Shown here one piece after another: positions 9,559 to 17,777 of a stretch of 64,000 nt of DNA. Both the position numbers and the translations under genes were made by a program. How positions within the stretch are numbered: the first letter of the stretch is position 1; every line of letters begins with the position of its first letter. The notes under the pieces are model-generated. The model was not told the DNA's origin, did no database searches, and saw only the letters and a list, made by a program, of their open reading frames with translations. The DNA lies in NCBI GenBank assembly GCA_028875725.1, contig JAPPCR010000019.1, positions 72,483 to 136,482 on the forward strand. The letters are read 5' to 3'. This DNA is from Acidobacteriota bacterium. Its GTDB lineage: Bacteria; Acidobacteriota; Thermoanaerobaculia; Multivoradales; Multivoraceae.

Positions 9559-11832
9559 CTACCGCGGCAACTCGGACTGGGGCAACTCGGACTGAGGCAG
9601 TTCAATGGTGAAGGTCGTGCCGTGAGGCTCGTTGTCCTCGACCCGGATCGAGCCGTTGTGATCGCTGACGATGCGCTGGACGATGGCGAGGCCCAGCCCT
9701 GAACCCCGTCCCTTGGTCGAAAAGTACGGCAGGAAGAGCTTCTCTCGGGCCCCCTTCGGCACGCCGCTGCCGGTGTCCCTGACGGAGAGGTCGAAGGTCC
9801 CGTTGCTGCGGCCGGCCCGGACCGTCACCTGACCGGGCGGGTTGGTGGCGGCGATGGCGTTGTCCAGCAGGTTGACCAGGGCGGAGCGCATCTGGTCAGC
9901 GTCGAGCTTGGCATGGAGACCCTCTTCGCCGGCCTCGATGCGCGCCTCGACCTCGACTCCGGGTTTCAACTCGCGGTACAGGTCTACCGTTTCGCTGATC
10001 AGCTTCGCTATGTCGACATCGCGGGGCTGGGGGCGCCGCATGCGAGCGTAGCGCGCGAACTGGTCCACGAGGTTCTGCATGTTGCCGACCTCGCGGACGA
10101 CGATCTGCGCTCCCTCCTCGACCGCGACGCCGAGGCCCGCGTCCTTGTTCTGCGCCTTGCGCAGCAGTCGCTCCGCGGCCAGCTTGATCGGAGTCAGCGG
10201 GTTCTTGATCTCGTGGGCGATCCGGCGCGCGGCTTCCGTCCAGGTGGCGGCCTTCTGGGCGTCCAGCAGCGCGGTCAGATCCTCGATCACGAGGACGTGG
10301 CCGAGCAGCTCGAAGCCGCCGCTGCCGTCCGGGGCGCGCAGGGGGCTGGTCTTGACCTCGAGGGTCTTCCAGTCGTCCCTCCCGCCGAGGCTGACTTCGC
10401 GGCGGGCTGAGGCGGCCCCCGAGCGGCGCGGGCCGGTCGCCCGACTGACCGTCGAGTCCGGCAGGTCGGCGAACACGGCCTCGACGCCCTTGTCCGGGAG
10501 CAGTTCGCTCAGGGCCTCGGGCGGCGCGCCGGCGAGCGAGACGTGCGACGGAAGGCCCAGCATCTCCACCGCTGCGCGGTTGCAGGTCAGGATGCGGCCG
10601 TCGCGATCGAGCGAAAGCACGCCGGCCGGCCCGCTCTCGAGCACCGCTTCGATGCGGGCGCGCTCGGCGTCCAGGCGGCGGTTCGTCGCCACCAGGTCCC
10701 GGTTCGATTCCTGCAGCGCGTCGGTCATCCGGTTGAAGGAGTCGACCAGGATCTGGACCTCGTCGTCGGCGGCCGCCTCGACCCGATGTTCCAGATCGCC
10801 GCCGGCGATGCGCCGGGTGCCGTCCGCCAGCGCCTCGATCGGACCGGTGACGCGGTTCGCTAGGTAGAGGCCGACCCAGCACGAGACGAGCAGGATGCAC
10901 AGGGTCACGGTCAGGAACAGGAGCCAGTAGGCCGCCCGGATCTCATCGCGTTGCGCGTGGAGTTGCCGCCGGGACTGGTAGGCGGCGATCAGGGTCTCCG
11001 TGCTGCCGGCGAGCTCGGCATCGAGCAGCCTGCCGGCAACGGCCACCGTGGACTCGGCGCCGCCTTCCCGCGCCGCTGCGGCCAGGATCAGGCGCTCCTC
11101 GCTGCCGGCCACTTCCCCGATGGCCCGGGCGGCGCCGGTGCGGACCGCTTCGAGCAGCATGCCGCGGGTCGGCTCGGGCCGTTCGGAAAGAGCCTGGGGA
11201 TTGACCGTGGCGTGCAGGAAGGTGGTGTCCCGATAGACCGCCAGGTAGTCGAGGTCGGTCTCCGATAGGGCCTCGCCGAGCGCCCCCAGCAGCCTGCCGC
11301 GGCCGCGCGGGCTGTCCAGGTCCAGGCCTTCGGTGTCGGCGAGAAAACGCTCGGCATCGCGCAGCAGCTCGTCCTGCCGGGTCGAGGTCAGGGCCTGGGA
11401 AACCTGGTTCGCCGGCTCCAGCAGGTCGTCGATGTCGGTTCGGAACATGCGGTCGATCGAGCCCTGGAGCAGTTCCGTGGCGTAGGCGAACAGGACGAGT
11501 CCGGGGATCAGCGACAGGCCGATGTAGGTGAGGATCAGCTTGGTGCGGAACTTGGCGCCCAGACGCTGGCGCCGGCGCTCGATCCACAGCTTGGTCAGGT
11601 TGCGGACGAGTACGAAGACGACGACCAGGATCAGCACCACGTTCAGATTGCGCAGCGCGAACAGCAGGATGCTGTTGTTCAGCACCGTGGGGTCGATCTC
11701 GCGGCCGCGCTGGAGCGCGTAGTAGCCCGCCGTCGGCACGGCGAGGGAGAGCGCCAGGAGCCAGACCAGGAAGCGGTTGGTCTTGATGAGTTCCCGCAGG
11801 GGCGGACGGGCCGCGGTCAGGCGCTGGATCAC
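9559..11832 (-). CDS. ntrY: NtrY-like membrane sensor histidine kinase (intact copy)
   Basis: 757 residues from GTG 11832 (MIQRLTAARPPLRELIKTN). Three hydrophobic segments occur in the first 120 residues, then an extracytoplasmic stretch, a fourth membrane segment near residue 310, HAMP, PAS (about 390-500), HisKA with phospho-acceptor H in RRIAHEIKNPLTPIK, and HATPase_c (NLLDNAIAA, DTGSGVP, GRGSGLGLAIV). This is the NtrY architecture, paired with ntrX just downstream. The start overlaps by GTGA the stop of a truncated duplicate of its own N-terminus (11829-12497). The first about 199 residues are encoded twice in the genome because of the 665-bp tandem repeat. The C-terminus ends in a short repeat (PQSELPQSELPR). 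Confidence 0.93.
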   Translation of the reverse strand: MIQRLTAARPPLRELIKTNRFLVWLLALSLAVPTAGYYALQRGREIDPTVLNNSILLFALRNLNVVLILVVVFVLVRNLTKLWIERRRQRLGAKFRTKLILTYIGLSLIPGLVLFAYATELLQGSIDRMFRTDIDDLLEPANQVSQALTSTRQDELLRDAERFLADTEGLDLDSPRGRGRLLGALGEALSETDLDYLAVYRDTTFLHATVNPQALSERPEPTRGMLLEAVRTGAARAIGEVAGSEERLILAAAAREGGAESTVAVAGRLLDAELAGSTETLIAAYQSRRQLHAQRDEIRAAYWLLFLTVTLCILLVSCWVGLYLANRVTGPIEALADGTRRIAGGDLEHRVEAAADDEVQILVDSFNRMTDALQESNRDLVATNRRLDAERARIEAVLESGPAGVLSLDRDGRILTCNRAAVEMLGLPSHVSLAGAPPEALSELLPDKGVEAVFADLPDSTVSRATGPRRSGAASARREVSLGGRDDWKTLEVKTSPLRAPDGSGGFELLGHVLVIEDLTALLDAQKAATWTEAARRIAHEIKNPLTPIKLAAERLLRKAQNKDAGLGVAVEEGAQIVVREVGNMQNLVDQFARYARMRRPQPRDVDIAKLISETVDLYRELKPGVEVEARIEAGEEGLHAKLDADQMRSALVNLLDNAIAATNPPGQVTVRAGRSNGTFDLSVRDTGSGVPKGAREKLFLPYFSTKGRGSGLGLAIVQRIVSDHNGSIRVEDNEPHGTTFTIELPQSELPQSELPR

Positions 11833-11904
11833 TCGGCCTCCCCGCTGCCGATCCGGCGCTGGGCGGACCGGAAGGGCGTCGTCTGGGCCCAGGCGGTGTG
11901 GACC
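11236..11904. repeat. Tandem duplication, copy A (665-bp period)
   Basis: Matches 11901-12569 base for base as far as I could compare by eye. The copies are offset by 665 bp and share the 4-bp microhomology GACC at the junction (11901-11904). The left boundary is set by the mismatch at 11235/11900. This copy holds the 5' third of intact ntrY plus a second copy of the end of the DUF4390 gene. Confidence 0.95.
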
Positions 11905-12497
11905 GCCAGGTAGTCGAGGTCGGTCTCCGATAGGGCCTCGCCGAGCGCCCCCAGCAGCCTGCCGCGGCCGCGCGGGCTGTCCAGGTCCAGGCCTTCGGTG
12001 TCGGCGAGAAAACGCTCGGCATCGCGCAGCAGCTCGTCCTGCCGGGTCGAGGTCAGGGCCTGGGAAACCTGGTTCGCCGGCTCCAGCAGGTCGTCGATGT
12101 CGGTTCGGAACATGCGGTCGATCGAGCCCTGGAGCAGTTCCGTGGCGTAGGCGAACAGGACGAGTCCGGGGATCAGCGACAGGCCGATGTAGGTGAGGAT
12201 CAGCTTGGTGCGGAACTTGGCGCCCAGACGCTGGCGCCGGCGCTCGATCCACAGCTTGGTCAGGTTGCGGACGAGTACGAAGACGACGACCAGGATCAGC
12301 ACCACGTTCAGATTGCGCAGCGCGAACAGCAGGATGCTGTTGTTCAGCACCGTGGGGTCGATCTCGCGGCCGCGCTGGAGCGCGTAGTAGCCCGCCGTCG
12401 GCACGGCGAGGGAGAGCGCCAGGAGCCAGACCAGGAAGCGGTTGGTCTTGATGAGTTCCCGCAGGGGCGGACGGGCCGCGGTCAGGCGCTGGATCAC
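11829..12497 (-). pseudogene. Truncated NtrY N-terminus fused to DUF4390 tail (duplication product)
   Basis: 222-codon frame from GTG 12497. Residues 1-199 equal the first 199 residues of intact NtrY, including three membrane segments. The last 23 (HTAWAQTTPFRSAQRRIGSGEAE) equal the C-terminal residues of the DUF4390 protein, because the tandem duplication joins the middle of ntrY to the DUF4390 tail in the same frame. It lacks HAMP, PAS and kinase domains. Its start overlaps the DUF4390 stop (GTGA) and its own stop overlaps the intact ntrY start (GTGA), so it could be translated and keep the coupling chain. Whether it is made is unknown. It is either a recent by-product or an assembly error. 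Confidence 0.85.
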
Positions 12498-12569
12498 TCG
12501 GCCTCCCCGCTGCCGATCCGGCGCTGGGCGGACCGGAAGGGCGTCGTCTGGGCCCAGGCGGTGTGGACC
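11901..12569. repeat. Tandem duplication, copy B (665-bp period)
   Basis: Second copy of the 669-bp matched segment; see 11236-11904. The right boundary is set by the mismatch at 11905/12570. This copy lies in the natural context: the DUF4390 3' end (12494-12569) followed by the start of an ntrY reading frame that breaks off at the junction. Confidence 0.95.
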
Positions 12570-13108
12570 CGGTCCGGAATCAGGCCGAGCCGGGTTCGGG
12601 TTCGCACTTCGGCGCGTACCCGCAAGACCAGCCGCCCCGGCGGTTCGTCGGCCAGCTCGACCGACGGCAATCCCTCGAAGGTCGTCAGCGCTCGCTCCAG
12701 GTCCTCCGGCGAGGTCACCGCGCGGCTGGCGTAGAGCTCGCCGTCGCGCTTGAAGTTGACGAGGTACTCCCGGGTGAGGGCGTTGTACATCGCCACGACC
12801 TGCAGCCGCGTGGCGCCGACGGCCTTGTCGAACCAGCGCCGCCGGATGCGCCGGACCTGGATGTCGTAGATGAAGCCGGTCGGCAGTCCGCTCTCGATCT
12901 TTTCCCAGGTGCGTTCGTCGAGGGCGCGGTCAAGGCGGAAGCTGACCAGCAGCACCGGACCCTCGCGCACGGCGGAGAGTCCGGCGATGGCGGCTTTGGT
13001 GGACCGGCCGGAGGCCTCTCGCGGAGGCTGTGCCGCGAGTGCGTCGCCGCCCAGAACGCTCGACAGGCTGAGCGCGCAGATCAGCCGTCCCGCCCGCGGG
13101 ACTCTCAT
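12494..13108 (-). CDS. DUF4390 domain protein, exported
   Basis: 204 residues. Residues 1-26 look like a signal peptide (SLSSVLGGDALAAQ). The rest matches the DUF4390 pattern as I remember it: VLLVSFRLDRALDERTWEKI, GLPTGFIYDIQVRRIRRRWFDK, ALTREYLVNFKRDGE and WAQTTPFR near the C-terminus. DUF4390 genes commonly sit just upstream of ntrY/ntrX-type pairs, and that is the arrangement here, suggesting an extracytoplasmic partner of the sensor. This is inferred from neighbourhood only. The last about 25 codons lie inside the duplicated segment. Start is ATG 13108. Confidence 0.8.
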   Translation of the reverse strand: MRVPRAGRLICALSLSSVLGGDALAAQPPREASGRSTKAAIAGLSAVREGPVLLVSFRLDRALDERTWEKIESGLPTGFIYDIQVRRIRRRWFDKAVGATRLQVVAMYNALTREYLVNFKRDGELYASRAVTSPEDLERALTTFEGLPSVELADEPPGRLVLRVRAEVRTRTRLGLIPDRVHTAWAQTTPFRSAQRRIGSGEAE

Positions 13109-13163
13109 GGCGTGACCCTACCAGCCCGCGGCGTACCTGCGCTCCGCGGGAGGATCGGGGCGG

Positions 13164-14162
13164 CTACGGAGGCGGACCGGCGAGGCCGGGGTGCCAGGTC
13201 CCGGGCTGATCTCTCTCGAGGGGGCGACCCGCTTCCGGCGGCAGTTCGTCGCCGCGGAGCCAGGTCCAGCACCGCGAGTTGGCGACCAGTTCCCTGAGCA
13301 ACTCGTAGTGGAGTTGATGCCCGCCCCGCAGAACCTCGAAGTGGCCCCAGATCGGCGCTCCGAGCAGGGTGAAGTCGCCGACGGCGTCGAGCGCCTTGTG
13401 GCGCACCGGCTCGTCCGTGAAACGGAGATCCGTGTTCACCGCGCCGTGTTCGTCGAAGACGATGCAGTTGTCGACCGACCCGCCCAGACCCAGTCCGGCC
13501 CGCTGCATCTGCTCGACGTCCATCTGCCGGCAGAAGGTCCTCGCCGGCGCCAGGCCGCGCTCAAAGCTGCGGGTGTCGACGTCGATCTGCAGTCGCTGGC
13601 GCCCCACGGCGCAGCCCTCGAAGTCAATCGTGTAGTCCAGGCGCAGGCCGGGGTAGGGCGATGCGCGCAGCCACTTGTCGCCGCGGTCGATCTCGATCAC
13701 CGAAGTGATCGCGAGGATCTGCCGGTCCGCGTTCTGGGGCCTTACGCCCGCCGCCTGCAGCAGCAGCAGGTAGGGCATCGCCGAGCCGTCGAGGATCGGC
13801 ACCTCGGGGCCGTCCATCTCGACGACCAGGTTGTCGATGCCGAGGATGTAGACGGCGGCGAGGAGATGCTCGACGGTCGAGACGGTCACGTCGTCGCGAC
13901 CGAGCGTGGTGGCGAGTTCGAGGGAACTGACGCTCGTGAGGTCGGCGGGAACCTCCACGTTGCCGGCATCCGCGCGGCGGAAACGGATGCCCGCATCGGG
14001 CGGCGCCGGCAGGATGCGCAGATTCGTCTCCCGGCCGGTGTGAATGCCCACGCCGGAGATCGCCGTCGGACGCCGGATCGTCTGCTGGCGGAACAGGCGG
14101 TCACGCGTGTCGTTGGACCGTGCCCGGGGACTCCGGTCCGATCCGTTGGCGCGCTTTGCCAT
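13164..14162 (-). CDS. lpxC: UDP-3-O-acyl-N-acetylglucosamine deacetylase
   Basis: 332 residues. Catalyses the committed step of lipid A synthesis, zinc-dependent deacetylation of UDP-3-O-acyl-GlcNAc. Visible residues: general base E98 and zinc ligand H99 in STVEHLLAAVY, zinc ligands H255 and D259 in RHKALDAVGD, and catalytic H282 in GGHQLHYELL. FEGCAVGRQ and the second-half core are typical. The first about 26 residues are a basic, low-complexity extension before QQTIRRPTAISGVGIHTG; an internal start is not evident. The gene implies an outer membrane with lipid A. It heads a leftward run with DUF4390-ntrYX; the gap to DUF4390 is 55 bp, so read-through is plausible. Confidence 0.96.
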   Translation of the reverse strand: MAKRANGSDRSPRARSNDTRDRLFRQQTIRRPTAISGVGIHTGRETNLRILPAPPDAGIRFRRADAGNVEVPADLTSVSSLELATTLGRDDVTVSTVEHLLAAVYILGIDNLVVEMDGPEVPILDGSAMPYLLLLQAAGVRPQNADRQILAITSVIEIDRGDKWLRASPYPGLRLDYTIDFEGCAVGRQRLQIDVDTRSFERGLAPARTFCRQMDVEQMQRAGLGLGGSVDNCIVFDEHGAVNTDLRFTDEPVRHKALDAVGDFTLLGAPIWGHFEVLRGGHQLHYELLRELVANSRCWTWLRGDELPPEAGRPLERDQPGTWHPGLAGPPP

Positions 14163-14176
14163 CGGGCAGGTGTTTC

Positions 14177-14192
14177 AGCACGGATCGTGCCA
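14177..14192 (-). promoter_or_regulatory. Dyad resembling a sigma-54 promoter upstream of lpxC
   Basis: On the minus strand TGGCACGATCCGTGCT differs from the -24/-12 consensus TGGCACGNNNNTTGCT at one position and keeps GG-N10-GC. The same bases form a dyad, GCACG-GAT-CGTGC. The predicted transcript would begin only a few bases before the lpxC ATG (14162), so an operator role is as likely as a promoter. Confidence 0.3.
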
Positions 14193-14277
14193 GCCCGGCG
14201 ATTGCCTTGTGTCTCTTGCAAGTCTCTTGTTTTTCAGTCGTTTACGTGCGCGCCCACAGCCGGTCGGCGATCCGGGA

Positions 14278-14295
14278 TGTGGCGTTTCCGCCACA
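14278..14295. promoter_or_regulatory. Inverted repeat in the lpxC-smpB divergent gap
   Basis: TGTGGCG-TTTC-CGCCACA is a perfect 7-bp stem with a 4-base loop, and TGTGGCG recurs a few bases later (14300-14306). It lies about 100 bp upstream of smpB in a 235-bp divergent gap that has no other gene. It could be an operator or a structured leader; no T-tract follows. Confidence 0.35.
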
Positions 14296-14397
14296 CCTCT
14301 GTGGCGCTTCGGCCGCATCGTGGCCGCCTGCGTCGGGGGTGTCCGCGGAGAGTAGACTCACTCGGGAAGATGCACCCAACGCCGGAAACGAACACCG

Positions 14398-14919
14398 ATG
14401 GCCAGGCGCAGCAAACAGAAGCAGCGGTCGCTCGCGGGCGGGAACGCCCTGGCGGTCAATCGGAAGGCGCGGCGAGAGTTTCACGTCCTGGAGCGGCTCG
14501 AGGCCGGCATCGAACTCCTGGGCACCGAGGTCAAGTCGATCCGGAGCGGCAAGATCCAGCTACGCGACAGCTACGTCGCCTTCCGTGAACACGAGGCCTG
14601 GCTGCTGGACGCTCACGTCTCAGCGTACAGCCACGGCAACCGGGAGAACCACGCTCTCGAGCGGCCCAGGCGGCTGCTCCTGAATCGGCGTGAGATCGAC
14701 CGCCTGTTCGGGCGTACTCGCGACCGGGGCCTGACGGTGGTGCCGCTGTCCGTCTATCTGAAGGGCAACCGGATCAAGGTCGAACTGGCCCTGGCCCAGG
14801 GCAGGAAGTTGCACGACAAGCGGGAGCGGGAACGGGAGCGCACCCTCGACCGCGAGGCCGGCGAGGTGTTTCGCGGCCGGCGGCGCCTGCGCGCGGACGC
14901 GTCCGGGGAAGCACGGTGA
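14398..14919 (+). CDS. smpB: SsrA (tmRNA)-binding protein
   Basis: 173 residues. Binds tmRNA and takes part in trans-translation rescue of stalled ribosomes. Family landmarks are visible: [39 protein letters not shown], the [13 protein letters not shown] strand, [13 protein letters not shown] and the basic C-terminal tail [17 protein letters not shown]. The C-terminus is a little longer and arginine-rich compared with the usual 155-165 residues. The stop overlaps the uvrA start (GTGA). No ssrA gene was seen in this window. Confidence 0.96.
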   Translation: MARRSKQKQRSLAGGNALAVNRKARREFHVLERLEAGIELLGTEVKSIRSGKIQLRDSYVAFREHEAWLLDAHVSAYSHGNRENHALERPRRLLLNRREIDRLFGRTRDRGLTVVPLSVYLKGNRIKVELALAQGRKLHDKRERERERTLDREAGEVFRGRRRLRADASGEAR

Positions 14920-17777
14920 GCGGGAAGAAGATCGTCGTTCGCGGCGCCCGCGAACACAATCTGAAGAACCTGACGGTCGAGATCCCGCGGGATCGGCTGG
15001 TCGTCGTCACCGGCGTTTCGGGCTCGGGCAAGTCCTCTCTCGCGTTCGACACGCTGTTCGCGGAGGGACAGCGTCGCTACGTCGAGTCCCTGTCCGCCTA
15101 CGCCCGCCAGTTCCTGCACCAGGTCGAGAAGCCGGACGTCGACTCGATCGAGGGACTCTCGCCCGCGATTTCGATCGAGCAGAAGTCGGTGTCCCGTAAT
15201 CCACGGTCGACGGTGGGGACGGTGACCGAGATCCTGGACTACCTGCGGCTGCTCTACGCCTCGGTGGGTGTGCCGCACTGCCCCGAGTGCGGCAAGGTGA
15301 TCCGGCCGCAGACCGTGCAGCAGATGGTCGACCGGGTGGCGGCCATGCCGGAGGGCACCCGGCTGCTGCTGCTCGCGCCGTACGTGCGGGGCAAGAAGGG
15401 CGAGTACCGCCGCCAGCTCGAGCAGATGGTCCGCGAGGGCTTTCTGCGGGCGCGGATCGATGGCGAACTCTGCGAGCTCTCCGGCGACCTCCCCGCTCTC
15501 GACAAGAACAGGAAGCACGACATCGAGATCGTCATCGACCGGCTCGTCGTGCGGCCGGACATCGAGCAGCGGCTGGCTGCATCGTTCGAGACGGCCCTCG
15601 AGGTAGGGCGCGGCCTGCTCGTCGTGGCCCCCCAGGGCTTGCCCGAGGAGACGATGTCCCAGCACTTCGCCTGCGCCGACTGCGGCACCAGCCTGGCCGA
15701 GGTCTCGCCGCGCCTGTTCTCGTTCAACAGCCCATACGGCGCCTGTCCGGAGTGCGGCGGCCTGGGTTCCTCGATGGCGGTCGACGAGGAGAGGATCCTG
15801 GACGATCCGCGGCGATCGATCGAGGCCGGCGTGCTTCGGCCCTTTCCTGCGACTTCATCCTCCTGGCGGCTCAGGATGCTCAGGACGGTCGCCGCAGAAA
15901 TGGGCTTCGACCTTTCGACGCCGTGGTGCGAGCTGTCCGAGGAGGTGCGGCAGGTCGTGCTCTACGGTTCGGGCAGCCGCGAGATCGCCTTCGAGATCAA
16001 GGGTCGCCGCTCGTCCTACCAGTGGCGCGGGCGCTACGAGGGCGTGGTGCCGATGCTCACTCGCCGCCACGCGGACACGGAGTCGCCGGGCGTTCGCGCG
16101 GAGATCGAGAAGTACATGTCGGTGCGCACCTGCGGCTCGTGCTCGGGCCGCCGGCTTCGTCCCGAAGCGCTTGCGGTCACCGTCGGCGACCGTTCGATCG
16201 ACGATCTGACCTCGATGCCGATCGGCGACCTCCGGCGGGTGGTCGGAGCGTTGGGACTGAACACGAAGGAACGGCAGATCGCCGGCAAGATCCTGCAGGA
16301 GGTGGAGGACCGGCTGACGTTCCTCGATGACGTCGGTCTCGGCTACCTGCACCTGGACCGGGCCTCGGGATCTCTCTCGGGAGGCGAGAGCCAGCGCATC
16401 CGGCTCGCCACGCAGATCGGAAGCAAGCTCCAGGGAGTGCTCTACGTGCTGGACGAGCCCTCGATCGGCCTGCACCAGCGGGACAACGCGAAGCTGCTGC
16501 GAACGCTCAAGGGCATGCGTGACCTCGGCAACTCCGTGCTCCTGGTCGAGCACGACGAGGAGACGATCCGCGAGGCCGACTGGATCGTCGATCTGGGTCC
16601 GAGGGCGGGCGAGCACGGCGGCGAGGTGGTCGCTGAAGGATCGCTCGAGAAAGTCGAGAAGGCGAAGGGATCGCTGACCGCCGCCTACCTCCGCGGCGAA
16701 GCGGAGGTGCCGGTGCCGGCGGCGCGGCGGCCGGGGAACGGCGCCTGGCTGGGCATCCGGGGCGCCCGCCAGAACAACCTGGCGGAACTCGACGTGGACG
16801 TGCCGCTCGGCTGCTTCGTCCTGGTCACCGGTGTCTCTGGCTCAGGCAAGAGCAGCCTGGTCAACGAGGTGCTGTACAAGGCCCTGGCTCGCCACTTCTA
16901 CCGCGCCGTCGATCCGGCCGGCGATCACGACCGGATCGAGGGCCTCGAGCATCTCGACAAGGTGATCGCCATCGATCAGAGTCCGATCGGCCGCACTCCG
17001 CGCTCCAACCCGGCGACCTACACGAACGTCTTCACGCCGATCCGCACCCTGATGGCCAAGACGCCCGAAGCGCGGGCCCGCGGCTACAAGCCCGGCCGGT
17101 TCAGCTTCAACGTCAAGGGCGGCCGCTGCGAAGCCTGCGCCGGAGACGGCCAGAACAAGATCGAGATGCACTTCCTGCCCGACGTCTACGTCACCTGCGA
17201 CATCTGCGGCGGTCTGCGCTATGACCGCGAGACCCTGCAGGTCCGCTACAAGGGCAAGAACATCGCCGACATCCTGGCCATGAGCGTCGAGAACGCCTGC
17301 GAGTTCTTCGCCAACGTCCCCGCCATCGATCGCATCCTCTCGACGCTGGACGAGGTGGGGCTCGGCTACATCCGCCTCGGGCAGCCCGCGACCACGCTGT
17401 CGGGTGGCGAGGCGCAACGGGTCAAGCTGGCCACCGAGCTGTCCAAACGGGCGACGGGCCGGAGTCTCTACCTGCTGGACGAGCCGACGACCGGTCTCCA
17501 CTTCGACGACGTGCGGCGCCTGGTCGGCCTTCTGCAGCGTCTGGTGGACCGGGGCAACACGGTGCTGGTCGTCGAGCACAACCTCGACGTGATCAAGAAC
17601 GCGGACTGGATCATCGACCTCGGCCCGGAGGGCGGCGTCGGTGGCGGCAGGCTGGTGGTGGCCGGCACGCCGGAGCGCGTGGCGGCCTCGCGGGAGAGTC
17701 ATACCGGGGAGTTTCTGAGCAAGGTGCTGGCGACCCCGACACCGGTTCCCGCCACCCAGGTGAGAAGGGCGAGTTGA
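14916..17777 (+). CDS. uvrA: Excinuclease ABC subunit A
   Basis: 953 residues from GTG 14916. The DNA damage recognition ATPase of nucleotide excision repair, cytoplasmic, a partner of UvrB. Two ABC ATPase halves: Walker [10 protein letters not shown] twice (about residues 32 and 637), and two LSGGE signatures ([13 protein letters not shown] and [13 protein letters not shown]), each followed by a Walker B LDEP. Zinc-binding pairs are seen in [15 protein letters not shown] and [18 protein letters not shown]. The length is normal. It overlaps smpB upstream (GTGA) and the GAF-AAA regulator downstream (TTGA), so the three form an operon. Confidence 0.97.
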   Translation: MSGKKIVVRGAREHNLKNLTVEIPRDRLVVVTGVSGSGKSSLAFDTLFAEGQRRYVESLSAYARQFLHQVEKPDVDSIEGLSPAISIEQKSVSRNPRSTVGTVTEILDYLRLLYASVGVPHCPECGKVIRPQTVQQMVDRVAAMPEGTRLLLLAPYVRGKKGEYRRQLEQMVREGFLRARIDGELCELSGDLPALDKNRKHDIEIVIDRLVVRPDIEQRLAASFETALEVGRGLLVVAPQGLPEETMSQHFACADCGTSLAEVSPRLFSFNSPYGACPECGGLGSSMAVDEERILDDPRRSIEAGVLRPFPATSSSWRLRMLRTVAAEMGFDLSTPWCELSEEVRQVVLYGSGSREIAFEIKGRRSSYQWRGRYEGVVPMLTRRHADTESPGVRAEIEKYMSVRTCGSCSGRRLRPEALAVTVGDRSIDDLTSMPIGDLRRVVGALGLNTKERQIAGKILQEVEDRLTFLDDVGLGYLHLDRASGSLSGGESQRIRLATQIGSKLQGVLYVLDEPSIGLHQRDNAKLLRTLKGMRDLGNSVLLVEHDEETIREADWIVDLGPRAGEHGGEVVAEGSLEKVEKAKGSLTAAYLRGEAEVPVPAARRPGNGAWLGIRGARQNNLAELDVDVPLGCFVLVTGVSGSGKSSLVNEVLYKALARHFYRAVDPAGDHDRIEGLEHLDKVIAIDQSPIGRTPRSNPATYTNVFTPIRTLMAKTPEARARGYKPGRFSFNVKGGRCEACAGDGQNKIEMHFLPDVYVTCDICGGLRYDRETLQVRYKGKNIADILAMSVENACEFFANVPAIDRILSTLDEVGLGYIRLGQPATTLSGGEAQRVKLATELSKRATGRSLYLLDEPTTGLHFDDVRRLVGLLQRLVDRGNTVLVVEHNLDVIKNADWIIDLGPEGGVGGGRLVVAGTPERVAASRESHTGEFLSKVLATPTPVPATQVRRAS

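Noticed and set aside
11833..12252. N-terminal extension of ntrY in an Arg/Pro-rich frame
   Set aside because: The extension is an out-of-frame reading of the duplicated segment. Intact NtrY starts at GTG 11832, as shown by the first copy.
12563..13297. 244-codon frame antisense to the DUF4390 gene
   Set aside because: No ribosome site, no motif, and the opposite strand encodes a recognisable exported protein.
14163..14397. ssrA (tmRNA) gene beside smpB
   Set aside because: The gap has no alanyl-tRNA-like ends or tag-encoding frame.
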